From: an uncultured Clostridia bacterium
GTDB taxonomy: Bacteria; Bacillota; Clostridia; Oscillospirales; Acutalibacteraceae
Direction of reading: 5' to 3'
NCBI GenBank assembly: GCA_944380885.1
Contig: CALWIZ010000031.1
Coordinates: 1-33,645, forward strand
DNA: 33,645 nucleotides
Shown piece after piece: positions 8,509 to 16,439 of this stretch. The first letter of the stretch is position 1; each line of letters opens with the position of its first letter. Both the position numbers and the translations under genes were made by a program. The notes beneath the pieces were generated by a model, which had not been told where the DNA came from, did not search any database, and worked only from the letters and a program-made list of their open reading frames with translations.

Positions 8509-9345
8509 TTACTGCATCTCGGCAAGCGCGGCTTTAAGCTCGCTCATTGCCTGTTCATACAACTCATCGTTAGGCGCGGCGCCGTGCCAGTTTACGGCGT
8601 TCTCCATATACGAAACGCCCTTGCCCTTTACGGTCTTGGCAATTATAGCTACCGGCTTGTCCACAGTTTCCGCCTCTTTGAGAGCCTTTTCTATCTGCTC
8701 GAAATCGTTTCCGTCAATTACTATCGTATGCCAGTTGAAGGCTTCAAACTTCTTGTCTATCGGGCAGGCGGAGTTTACCTCCTCTATTGTGCCGTCTATC
8801 TGAAGATTGTTGTAATCAATAAAAGCGGTAAGATTTGACAGACCCTTATTAGCCGCGAACATGGCAGCCTCCCAGACCTGACCTTCTTCTATTTCTCCAT
8901 CTCCGAGAATAGCGTAGACCTTATAATCCTGACCGAAATGCTTTGCGGAAAGCGCCATTCCGACCGCCGCCGAAATTCCCTGACCAAGAGAGCCGGTTGA
9001 CATATCCACGCCCGGTATATGCTTCATATCGGGATGACCCTGCAGAATGCTGCCTATCTGCCGCAGAGTTGTCAAAAAAGAAGTATCAAAATATCCGCGG
9101 TTTGCCAGCACCGAATAAAGCGCCGGAGCGGCATGACCCTTTGAGAGCACCAGCCTGTCCCTGTTCTCCATTTTCGGGTTTTTCGGGTCAATATTCATAT
9201 GAACAAAATAGAGGTATGTGAGTATATCCGCCACCGAAAGAGAGCCTCCCGGATGTCCCGACTTGGCGCTGTGCACCCCCTCTATTATACCCATTCTGAC
9301 CTTGCATGCCGTAATTTCAAGTTGTTTTTTAAGCGCGGCGTCCAT
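8509..9345 (-). CDS. transketolase, N-terminal subunit
   Basis: Thiamine-diphosphate-binding half of a split transketolase. The 278-residue protein has the N-terminal GHPGGSLS motif, the Mg/ThDP-binding GDGEIEEGQVWEA, and the following FIDYNNLQ segment, all standard for transketolase. ATG at 9345 shares one base with the stop codon of the upstream HAD gene (TGATG) and is preceded by AAAGGAATGG. This suggests translational coupling. The C-terminal subunit starts 13 bases after its stop. Split transketolases are common in Clostridia; finding them at the tail of a division and RNA-modification operon is less expected. Confidence 0.94.
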   Translation of the reverse strand: MDAALKKQLEITACKVRMGIIEGVHSAKSGHPGGSLSVADILTYLYFVHMNIDPKNPKMENRDRLVLSKGHAAPALYSVLANRGYFDTSFLTTLRQIGSILQGHPDMKHIPGVDMSTGSLGQGISAAVGMALSAKHFGQDYKVYAILGDGEIEEGQVWEAAMFAANKGLSNLTAFIDYNNLQIDGTIEEVNSACPIDKKFEAFNWHTIVIDGNDFEQIEKALKEAETVDKPVAIIAKTVKGKGVSYMENAVNWHGAAPNDELYEQAMSELKAALAEMQ

Positions 9346-10184
9346 CAAACCATTCCTTTCCTTATTTCAGTCAGATAATCTATAAAATCGGCCACAGCAC
9401 CGTCCTCGCAGCTTCCCGCTCTGAAATCCGCGCAGGCAGCCACTTCCTCAGGTGAATCCTCAGGTACGGCGCTGATGTCCGCTTTTTTAAGCATTTCCAT
9501 ATCGTTAAAATAATCCCCTGCCGCAAAAACACAGCCTTTATCTATTTTAAGGATTTTACTTAATTTGTCAAGTGCCGATCCTTTCGACACACCCTTAGGG
9601 AACTGCTCATAATATTCCCGTTTTCTGCCCTTTATTACCGCCGACGTATCCGAAAAAACTGAATTTACGGCGTTTTGTCCGACAAACTCTTTTACTTTGT
9701 TTAAATCCTCGGCCGTGGAGAAAAGATATACGACCTTGTTCCAACGGTATTTTGACGCTTCCTCAAACGTAACTTTTTCACTTTTAAGCCATTCGTATTC
9801 CTGATGGTCACGGGTTTCGGCATTTTCCTTGATTGTAAGCACCTTTTCACCGCTGTGCACCTCAATTCCGACATCAAGACCGCTTTCAAGCACGGCCCTT
9901 GCCGCATTATAATCGCTTTGCGGAATATAAAGCTCATCAAGCACCTTACGCTTCTCAAAATCATATATCATACTTCCGTTGGCTACAATAGAGGGTGACA
10001 CCCTCTTCAGCTTTGAAAGCACCGGACCGACGGCGCCGACTGTTCGTCCGGTCGAAAGCGAAAAGTATCCGCCCTCGTTCATAAAAAAATCTATCTTTTC
10101 GATATTTCTCGGATTTATTACCCCGTTTACCATAAGCGTTCCGTCAATATCGCAGGCTAAAAGGCAGCCTGAAAAAATCCCCAT
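9345..10184 (-). CDS. HAD-superfamily phosphatase, Cof type (class IIB)
   Basis: Probable phosphatase of sugar phosphates or other small phosphorylated metabolites. The 279-residue protein has the nucleophile motif DIDGT with D12 and D14, the class IIB cap between motifs II and III, a conserved Lys before it (GSALDKLSKIL), and the metal-binding GDYFNDMEML. The ATG at 10184 shares a base with the stop of the upstream pseudouridine synthase (TAATG), and its own stop shares a base with the transketolase start. Placement before transketolase makes a pentose- or sugar-phosphate substrate plausible, but Cof-type enzymes are promiscuous and sequence does not settle it. Confidence 0.9.
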   Translation of the reverse strand: MGIFSGCLLACDIDGTLMVNGVINPRNIEKIDFFMNEGGYFSLSTGRTVGAVGPVLSKLKRVSPSIVANGSMIYDFEKRKVLDELYIPQSDYNAARAVLESGLDVGIEVHSGEKVLTIKENAETRDHQEYEWLKSEKVTFEEASKYRWNKVVYLFSTAEDLNKVKEFVGQNAVNSVFSDTSAVIKGRKREYYEQFPKGVSKGSALDKLSKILKIDKGCVFAAGDYFNDMEMLKKADISAVPEDSPEEVAACADFRAGSCEDGAVADFIDYLTEIRKGMV

Positions 10185-11095
10185 TACTGTTTACACCTCT
10201 GCAAAAATCTGATAAAATACGGCGGCAGTTCGGAATCAAACTCCATATATTCACCCGTTCTCGGATGAACGAATCCTACCTTTTTGGCATGAAGACACTG
10301 TCCGTTAAGCTCGGTTATAACCTTTTTCGGGCCGTAAACCTCATCGCCGGCGACCGGATGTCCGATATACGCCATATGCACCCGTATCTGATGCGTTCTG
10401 CCCGTTTCAAGCCGCAGCCTCAGATGCGTAAAACCGTCAAGCCTTTCGACCACGCTGTAATGAGTAACTGCCGGCTTGCTGTTCTGATACACTACCGCCA
10501 TCTGCTTGCGCTTTACCGGGTGTCTGCCGATAGGGGCGTCGACCGTACCGGCATCGTCCTTTATATTGCCGTAAACTACCGCCTCGTATTCCCTTGTAAA
10601 GGAATGCTCCTTTATCTGGGCGGCAAGTCCGTTATGCGCAAAATCGTTTTTTGCCACCATAAGCAGTCCGCTTGTATCCTTGTCTATCCTGTGCACAATG
10701 CCCGGCCGCATTACTCCGTTGATTCCCGAAAGCGAATCCCCGCAGTGATACATAAGCGCGTTTACAAGCGTACCGCCGTAATTTCCGGCGGCGGGATGAA
10801 CCACCATTCCCTTGGGCTTGTTTACTATAAGAAGGTCATTGTCCTCATAAATTATATCAAGCGGTATATTTTCCGGCTCCGCATTATAAATTACAGGCTC
10901 CGGCACAAGGATTTCCACCCTGTCCCCCGGCTTGAGTCTCGTGTTTTTCTGCGCCTTTGTTCCGTTGACCGCAATACAGCCTTCTTCAGCGAGCATTGCC
11001 GCGCGCGAACGTGTAATATCCGCCGTTTCAGCCGCAAAAACATCTATGCGGCGGTTTTCACCCTCGCCGCATACCGTTTCAATCCTGTTTTCCAT
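10184..11095 (-). CDS. RluD-family pseudouridine synthase
   Basis: Isomerises specific uridines in rRNA (RluD family, large-subunit targets). It has an N-terminal S4 domain (SRAAMLAEEGCIAVNGTKAQ, then LKPGDRVEI) followed by the catalytic RluA-type core. The active-site Asp lies in HRIDKDTSGL, with KPKGMVVHP before it and GRTHQIRVH after it. About 303 residues, as in B. subtilis YlyB, which also follows lspA. ATG at 11095 is preferred because GGTGA lies just before it; a GTG at 11104 is the alternative. The gene overlaps the end of lspA and is coupled to the HAD gene. Confidence 0.94.
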   Translation of the reverse strand: MENRIETVCGEGENRRIDVFAAETADITRSRAAMLAEEGCIAVNGTKAQKNTRLKPGDRVEILVPEPVIYNAEPENIPLDIIYEDNDLLIVNKPKGMVVHPAAGNYGGTLVNALMYHCGDSLSGINGVMRPGIVHRIDKDTSGLLMVAKNDFAHNGLAAQIKEHSFTREYEAVVYGNIKDDAGTVDAPIGRHPVKRKQMAVVYQNSKPAVTHYSVVERLDGFTHLRLRLETGRTHQIRVHMAYIGHPVAGDEVYGPKKVITELNGQCLHAKKVGFVHPRTGEYMEFDSELPPYFIRFLQRCKQ

Positions 11096-11588
11096 CGCTT
11101 TCACCGCCGCTCTTTTTAAGGCGGTAATCCTTTACCGTATCTATTATAAAGTAAAGTATTAAAAGCCCCGCGCCGACGACTATCGCGCAGTCCGCCACAT
11201 TAAAGACCGGAAATGACGGAAAGAACTCAAAATGCAGAAAATCGACAACGTTTCCGCCTCTGAAAACACGGTCTATCATATTGCCTATTCCGCCCGACAG
11301 TACAAGCGCTATCGCCCAGAAAAGCAGCTTGCTTTTTTTGCCGTATTTTATATAAAGAAACACGCAGAGCGCCATTATGACAACCGTGACCGGCAAAAGA
11401 ATATATGTATGCCCGTAGAGCATACCCCACGCGCCGCCTCTGTTGTGTATATAAGTGAAATCTATTAAGCCCGGCAGAAAATTCCTCGTCTCACCGAGGG
11501 TAAAATCCGCCGCGACCAGATATTTTGTCAGCTGGTCGGCGCCTAAAACCAGCACCGAGCATATTACCGCAAGAATATACGAAACCAA
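11079..11588 (-). CDS. lspA: lipoprotein signal peptidase (signal peptidase II)
   Basis: Membrane aspartyl protease that removes signal peptides from prolipoproteins after lipidation. The 169-residue protein has four hydrophobic helices and the family motifs: DQLTKY near the N-terminus, FTYIHNRGGAWG, GNMIDRVFRG (D106), NVVDFLHF (D116) and FNVADCAIVVG (D133), which include the catalytic aspartates. The start codon is TTG at 11588, preceded by AGGAGG at 7 bases; no nearer ATG would keep the first helix. The 3' end overlaps the pseudouridine synthase gene. Its place between divIVA and the RluD-type gene matches the Bacillus lspA-ylyB order. Confidence 0.96.
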   Translation of the reverse strand: MVSYILAVICSVLVLGADQLTKYLVAADFTLGETRNFLPGLIDFTYIHNRGGAWGMLYGHTYILLPVTVVIMALCVFLYIKYGKKSKLLFWAIALVLSGGIGNMIDRVFRGGNVVDFLHFEFFPSFPVFNVADCAIVVGAGLLILYFIIDTVKDYRLKKSGGESDGKQD

Positions 11589-11606
11589 CAGGTTCCCTCC
11601 TGAATA

Positions 11607-12362
11607 TTATTCCTCTGTTTTCTCCGCCGGCTCGTCTCCGGTTATTTTGAATCCGGTTTCCGGCTTTTCGGGCTTTGAAATGATTTCCGGTGTTTCGTGA
11701 GCCTTTTCACCTGAATCCGGTATATATTTCTCTGCCGGAGGGGTTTTGTCAAGCTCAGCAGCGACAATCTCAGCCATACGCTTCGGGTCCATAGGAGCCG
11801 TATCCGGCAGCGCTTTAAGCATTTCAAGATGCTCCTTGTATTTAGAGGTTACCGCCGCCTTGAAAGCCGACATTTCCATTTTTATTTTATCGTACAGCAG
11901 CTGCTGACGCGCCACACTGTCCTCCGCCGCGGCTTTCATACTGTCCGCCTTTATCTGAGCCGCTTTGACCATATCGGAAAGCTCCTGCTCGAGCTTTGTT
12001 TTTCTTTCCTGCGCCTTTATTTCAAAAGCCTCCGCAAGCTCTTTTTCCCTCGCGGTTATTGTCTCTATATTGGTCTGAGCGGTCTTGACAATCTCCTCGC
12101 TCTTCTGCTTTGCCTCTTCAACTATCTGGTCTGCCAGCTTCTGGGCGCTGACCAGAACATTCTGTATACTGTTCTGCGAATTTTTAAGGCTTTCCATTTC
12201 CTTGTTCATTGTGTCGATTTTAAGCCTGCATTCTTTAAGAGTGCGGTCGAACTGGTTATAATCCGCCTCTATTCTGTCAAGCAGGACATCGACCTCCTCC
12301 TGTTTGTAGCCACCCATAGCCTTGGTGAATTTCACATTCCTGATTTCAGCAGCCGATAGCAT
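11607..12362 (-). CDS. divIVA: DivIVA domain protein
   Basis: Curvature-sensing coiled-coil protein of the poles and division septum. The N-terminal DivIVA membrane-binding domain is clear (MLSAAEIRNVKFTKAMGGYKQEEVD...LDRIEADY), followed by a long Glu/Lys/Ala-rich coiled coil to about residue 195. A Pro/Glu-rich tail (TPPAEKYIP onwards) completes the 251 residues. The ATG has an AGGAGG ribosome site. Located 11 bases after ylmH and 18 before lspA. In Bacillus ileS follows divIVA; it is absent here. The long coiled-coil middle resembles clostridial DivIVA proteins; orthology to the canonical septal DivIVA is supported by the sepF/ylmH neighbourhood. Confidence 0.93.
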   Translation of the reverse strand: MLSAAEIRNVKFTKAMGGYKQEEVDVLLDRIEADYNQFDRTLKECRLKIDTMNKEMESLKNSQNSIQNVLVSAQKLADQIVEEAKQKSEEIVKTAQTNIETITAREKELAEAFEIKAQERKTKLEQELSDMVKAAQIKADSMKAAAEDSVARQQLLYDKIKMEMSAFKAAVTSKYKEHLEMLKALPDTAPMDPKRMAEIVAAELDKTPPAEKYIPDSGEKAHETPEIISKPEKPETGFKITGDEPAEKTEE

Positions 12363-12373
12363 CGTTTTACCTC

Positions 12374-13108
12374 CTAAATATACTTTTTATATTTTATTAC
12401 AATCCTGTTCTTTTTAGTCCTCATCTCAAGCGAATCTATAAGGAACTTTCCTTTTCCCCTTACCGAAATTACGTCTCCTGCGGCAACCGTCTTTGACAGC
12501 TTCTCTGCCGTTTCCGAATTTACCGTAACAAGTCCCTGCGATATTACCTCTGCCGCTTTTCCCCTTGAATATCCGCAAAGCGAGGACACAACGCAGTCGA
12601 TGCGCTCAGAGGCGCAGGTGTCGGTAAATTCCTCAAGCCGGTCCGCGGCGGGCAGCGGCTCTGTAAAGCCCTCGCTTACCGCAACTCCGGTACCGCCTAT
12701 CTTTGTTATCTGATTAAGAATATAATCCTTTATCTCGGCAGTCACGAAAGCTACTGCCCTGCCCTGTTCTATGAGAATATCGCCTACTGTCTCACGGGTT
12801 ATGCCGAGCGCCATAAGCGAGCCTAAAAAATCCCTGTGCGACAGATTTTCTCCCCTGCGGTATGTAAACGTAACTGCGCAGACCGGAAAATCAGAGACGT
12901 CCGCCCATTCGGGGAAACAGCCGAGCATTACCCTTTCCGCGCCCTCGTATCCGCCCCAGAACTCCGAGCGGCAGACAAAATTCTCAAGTATCTGCTTTGC
13001 CAGTACAGCCTGACCCGCCGAAAGAAATCCGAAAAACTTCGGTCTTGAGGTTTTAAGGCAAATATCCGCGGTGTCCTTCACCCGCGCCCTCAAAAGCTCG
13101 CTATCCAT
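12374..13108 (-). CDS. ylmH: YlmH family RNA-binding protein (S4 domain)
   Basis: S4-domain protein of the Firmicutes division cluster; YlmH homologues bind RNA and have been linked to ribosome-associated quality control. The 244-residue protein has the YlmH N-terminal part (GFLSAGQAVLAKQIL; RGENLSHRDFLGSLMALGI) and a C-terminal S4 domain at about 175-230 (SERIDCVVSSLCGYSRGKA; GLVTVN; GDVISVRGKGKF). The ATG shares one base with the sepF stop (TGATG), and no strong ribosome site is seen, so it probably depends on translation of sepF. The usual ylmG between sepF and ylmH is missing. Confidence 0.92.
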   Translation of the reverse strand: MDSELLRARVKDTADICLKTSRPKFFGFLSAGQAVLAKQILENFVCRSEFWGGYEGAERVMLGCFPEWADVSDFPVCAVTFTYRRGENLSHRDFLGSLMALGITRETVGDILIEQGRAVAFVTAEIKDYILNQITKIGGTGVAVSEGFTEPLPAADRLEEFTDTCASERIDCVVSSLCGYSRGKAAEVISQGLVTVNSETAEKLSKTVAAGDVISVRGKGKFLIDSLEMRTKKNRIVIKYKKYI

Positions 13109-13587
13109 CAGAAATAAAGGTTTCCGTTTTCGTCAAAATCCTCGGGTATAAGCTCGCCCATAACATCTACATCGGTAGGTACGATTATAAACGTATTTTT
13201 CGCCACATTGCGGATATTTCCGTTATTCGCGTAGGCGACGCCGCTCAAAAAGTCGATTATGCGGCGGGATATCTCCCTGTTCGCCGCTTCAAGGTTCAGA
13301 ACAACTGTCTTTTTAAGATTAAGATGGTCGGCTATTGAGGTCACGTCTTCAAAACGGTCGGGCTTTACAATTACAACCTGCATCTGCGACTGGCTGAAGC
13401 TGACGGTCTTTGACTTTCCTCCCGCTCTCACAGACGGCTCGGCCCTCTTCTGCACCGGCTGTTCATACGAAGGAGTCTTTTTCGGCTTTTCGGGCGCCTT
13501 CTGCTCCTCAACATCCTCTATTTCCTCATCAAACTCGTCCTCGTCAGGAATGCTCATTATATTTTTTATGCTGTCAAAAAGTCCCAT
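13108..13587 (-). CDS. sepF: cell division protein SepF
   Basis: Septum protein that binds FtsZ and anchors it to the membrane through an N-terminal amphipathic helix. The 159-residue protein begins MGLFDSIKNIM, which fits that helix. An acidic, Pro/Lys-rich linker (about 15-65) follows, and then the SepF core (QVVIVKPDRFEDVTSIADHL; RRIIDFLSGVAYA; NTFIIVPTDVDV). Ribosome site AAAGGAG lies 7 bases before the ATG. It starts 20 bases after yggS and is coupled to ylmH. The arrangement yggS-sepF-ylmH-divIVA is the standard Gram-positive division block. Confidence 0.96.
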   Translation of the reverse strand: MGLFDSIKNIMSIPDEDEFDEEIEDVEEQKAPEKPKKTPSYEQPVQKRAEPSVRAGGKSKTVSFSQSQMQVVIVKPDRFEDVTSIADHLNLKKTVVLNLEAANREISRRIIDFLSGVAYANNGNIRNVAKNTFIIVPTDVDVMGELIPEDFDENGNLYF

Positions 13588-13607
13588 TTTAATGCTCCTT
13601 TGTATTG

Positions 13608-14318
13608 TTATTTATAAATGCGTCTGCCGAAGAGCAAAGTCCCGACCCTGACAAGAGTCGCTCCCTCTTCAATGGCAATATCAAAATCGTTTGACATTCC
13701 CATTGACAAAACGCTCATACAACTATTATCTATGTTTTTGTCCCTTATGTCAATAAACAGTTTGTACATATTGCGGAAAAATTTGCGTGCGTCTTCAGGC
13801 ATTTCGGCAACAGGCGGTATTGTCATAAGCCCTTTTACGGCAATTCCCGGCAGAAGCGCCGTTTTTCTTACCGCGTTCTCGGTCTCTTCGGGAGAAAATC
13901 CGGATTTTGACTCCTCGCCGCCTATATTGACCTCAAGCAGTATATCCATAACTATTCCGCGCTTTACCGCCTGCTTTGATATTTCCTCCGCGAGCCGTAA
14001 GGAATCCACCGATTCAATCATTTCCACCTTATCAATTATATCCTTTACCTTATTTGTCTGGAGATGGCCGATAAAGTGCCGGTGCGCTCCGATAATCCTG
14101 TCCTGCTTTGACAAAAGCTCCTGAACACGGTTCTCCCCTATATGGGTTATTCCCTTTTGTATCGCATAGTTTATAGTATCAGCGTCCACGGTTTTTGTTG
14201 CGGCAAGCAGGGTTATTTCCTCTGCCTTTCTGCCCGATTTCACCGCAGCCGCGTTAAGCCTCTCAAGCACATTTTTATAGTTAATATCAAATTCATCAGC
14301 CGACAATTTTTCCATCAT
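13608..14318 (-). CDS. yggS: YggS/YlmE family PLP-binding protein
   Basis: Pyridoxal-phosphate homeostasis protein with an alanine-racemase-like barrel but no known catalytic turnover. The 236 residues include the PLP-lysine region LLAATKTVDADTIN, the HFIGHLQTNK motif, VNIGGEESKSGF, and the phosphate-binding end SMGMSNDFDIAIEEGATLVRVGTLLFG, all diagnostic. Two ATGs stand in tandem (14318 and 14315), with AAAGGAAAG upstream; the first is used here. The start lies inside the last codons of the HlyD-like gene (23-base overlap), so the two are probably coupled. It corresponds to ylmE of the Bacillus division cluster. Confidence 0.95.
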   Translation of the reverse strand: MMEKLSADEFDINYKNVLERLNAAAVKSGRKAEEITLLAATKTVDADTINYAIQKGITHIGENRVQELLSKQDRIIGAHRHFIGHLQTNKVKDIIDKVEMIESVDSLRLAEEISKQAVKRGIVMDILLEVNIGGEESKSGFSPEETENAVRKTALLPGIAVKGLMTIPPVAEMPEDARKFFRNMYKLFIDIRDKNIDNSCMSVLSMGMSNDFDIAIEEGATLVRVGTLLFGRRIYK

Positions 14319-15501
14319 AAAGGTTCTTTCCTTTCACTATTACTTCATCGTAAAGTCTGAGTACCGATTCATCGCTCGTCTGCTTTTCGCATATCATATA
14401 GCTGTCGTCCTTGTACAGAACGTTTACTTCGACAAATTTGACCTGCATACCCGTAAGCACGTAAACCCCGCGCTTTGAGTCCACGACGCGCAGCGCCGAG
14501 GAAGGAACCCGCAGGCCGTCATATTCCTTTGTTACGACGGTCATAGGGCCCGAACGCATCGTAGCGAGCTCGCTGTTCATCTCATTGCAGGAGAAAACCA
14601 CCACCGCAGACGAGGAGCTTTCGGAAATGTTTATCTTCTTAACCGTTACAGGCAGCTTCGGATAGCTTTTTACCGATGTGTATATTGTAAGACTGTCGCC
14701 CTCCTTATATTTGAGGGATTCGTTTATGGATATTTCCGCCGCTATATACCATTCGTAATCGGAAACAATTTTCCCTATTACCCCGTCAGGCAGCTCGGCG
14801 GCGCTTACACTGCTCATAAATTCGGGAGTAATGCTTTCGGGATTTCCGCAGGTAAGCACGGTCTCATAGCCGTCCGCCTTTGAGACAAAATAACCGGACA
14901 TCGCCGCCTTTACCGTTCCCTTTGCCGCCGGCAGAGACGCTGACAGCTGGTTTTTTTCGGCTTTCAGCTGTTCAAGCTGGGCTGAAAAATCCGTTGTCTC
15001 GCCCATAGCGACCTGACGGCGGTTAAGGGCGGACAGAAGCTCGTCAGAAAGCTCCGGAAGGTCTCCGTAATTTCCCGACGCGCCGCTTACTATAAGGTTA
15101 TTGAGGCTCTGTGTCGCCCTCGCGTTTATCATATCAAGGTCGGCCGCCTCAAGATCATTGTAGCTCAGCATTTCCTCGATATCCTCAATTTTCGTATTTA
15201 CAGAATCAATTTTGCTGAGTGTAATTGAAGCGCTCTCGCTGTCGTAAATATTGGCGATAACTCCGTCTTTGGCGACCCTGCTTCCGTCCTCCAGCACAAA
15301 GTGCATAACTCCGCTTCCGGAAGAGGTAACAAGCGTTTCACTTCGTATTATAAGTCCGGTTATATTAAGCCCGTCCGAAGCGCTGTAAAAAACTGCGGTT
15401 TCGGTTTTTACCGGACTGTAAACGGAAGATATGAACTGATGTACCGCAAAGACAGCGGCAAGCAGTATTACAAAGCCTTTAAGCACTGTGGTGCCTCTCA
15501 T
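14296..15501 (-). CDS. HlyD-like membrane protein in the division cluster
   Basis: A 401-residue single-span membrane protein. One helix at about residues 7-27 (VLKGFVILLAAVFAVHQFI) is followed by an outward-facing region like the HlyD/RND adaptor fold. It starts with a beta-rich half-lipoyl segment (GLIIRSETLVTSSGSGVMHFV, DGSRVAKDGVIANIY). A helical hairpin follows (about 75-190), then the second lipoyl half (AMSGYFVSKADG) and beta-barrel strands (RVPSSALRVVDSKRGVYVL). The ATG at 15501 is preferred since GGAGG sits 7 bases before it; the ATG at 15507 overlaps the miaA stop (ATGA) and has almost no spacing. No ABC or outer-membrane partner is adjacent. Proteins of this type recur beside yggS/sepF in Clostridia, suggesting an envelope or division role; function is inferred only. 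Confidence 0.8.
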   Translation of the reverse strand: MRGTTVLKGFVILLAAVFAVHQFISSVYSPVKTETAVFYSASDGLNITGLIIRSETLVTSSGSGVMHFVLEDGSRVAKDGVIANIYDSESASITLSKIDSVNTKIEDIEEMLSYNDLEAADLDMINARATQSLNNLIVSGASGNYGDLPELSDELLSALNRRQVAMGETTDFSAQLEQLKAEKNQLSASLPAAKGTVKAAMSGYFVSKADGYETVLTCGNPESITPEFMSSVSAAELPDGVIGKIVSDYEWYIAAEISINESLKYKEGDSLTIYTSVKSYPKLPVTVKKINISESSSSAVVVFSCNEMNSELATMRSGPMTVVTKEYDGLRVPSSALRVVDSKRGVYVLTGMQVKFVEVNVLYKDDSYMICEKQTSDESVLRLYDEVIVKGKNLYDGKIVG

Positions 15502-15503
15502 AT

Positions 15504-16439
15504 TCATTCCTCCGTTCCGATAAATTGTTTTATAAGTTTTTCAGCCTCGCCTGCCGGATCGGGGCATTCGTCGGCGTATATCCAGTTTATTCGTTTATCC
15601 CTTTTAAGCCATGTAAGCTGTCTTTTAGCGTATCTGCGGGTCTGCCGCTTAAGCGACTCCGCCGCCTCATTAAGACTGCATTCTCCGTTTATATATCCGG
15701 CAAGCTCCTTATGCCCTATCGCCTGTACCGCGCCGCCGTGATTCCCCGAGAGCGCCGCTCTCGCCTCGTCCTCAAGGCCGTTTTCGAGCATAATATCCAC
15801 CCGTCTGTTTATTCTTTCATAGAGCTTTTCCCTGTCACGGTAGGTTATCCCGATAAGCAGCGGCTCTATATATTTTTCTCCCTCTTTTGAACGTATATTC
15901 TGTTCGGTTATAGAATGACCTGTGAGCTTATAAACCTCAAACGCCCGTATTATCCTGCGCCGGTTGTTTGGGTGAAGCCGCGCCGCGCTTTCAGGGTCAA
16001 ATACAGACAGGCGCTCAAGCATTTTTTCCGCGCCTTCTTTATCAAAAAGCGTGTTAAGCTCTTTTCTCAAATCCAAATCAGTCGGCTCGTCGGCATATAC
16101 GGTATTGTCCGCCAGCGAGCTTATATATAGTCCCGTACCGCCCACCACAAACGGCAGTTTTCCTCTCGCGTTTATATCTTTTATGACCTCTCGCGCGGCA
16201 TTCACGTATTCAGCCACCGAAAAACTCTGCTCAGATTCAAGAAACTCAAGCATATGGTGCGGAACGCCGAGTGTCTCATCGCTGTCGGGTGCGGCGGAAG
16301 CGATATGTATTCCCCTATAAATCTGCATTGAGTCGGCGGAAACCACCTCGCCGCCGAATTTTTTCGCGAGCGCGGCTCCGAGTGCCGTTTTGCCGGACGC
16401 CGTGGGTCCCGCTATAAAAACTGTTTTAATGCTTTTCAT
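15504..16439 (-). CDS. miaA: tRNA dimethylallyltransferase
   Basis: Transfers a dimethylallyl group to A37 of tRNAs that read UNN codons, giving i6A, the substrate that MiaB (same operon) methylthiolates. The 311-residue protein has the P-loop AGPTASGKTALG, the VSADSMQIYRG motif, VVGGTGLYI, and the QAIGHKELAGYI and RRYAKRQLTWLKRD tRNA-binding segments. Length is normal. The ATG overlaps the mutL stop by four bases (ATGA), and the stop overlaps the first possible start of the HlyD-like gene. In many Firmicutes hfq follows miaA; no hfq is present here. Confidence 0.97.
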   Translation of the reverse strand: MKSIKTVFIAGPTASGKTALGAALAKKFGGEVVSADSMQIYRGIHIASAAPDSDETLGVPHHMLEFLESEQSFSVAEYVNAAREVIKDINARGKLPFVVGGTGLYISSLADNTVYADEPTDLDLRKELNTLFDKEGAEKMLERLSVFDPESAARLHPNNRRRIIRAFEVYKLTGHSITEQNIRSKEGEKYIEPLLIGITYRDREKLYERINRRVDIMLENGLEDEARAALSGNHGGAVQAIGHKELAGYINGECSLNEAAESLKRQTRRYAKRQLTWLKRDKRINWIYADECPDPAGEAEKLIKQFIGTEE

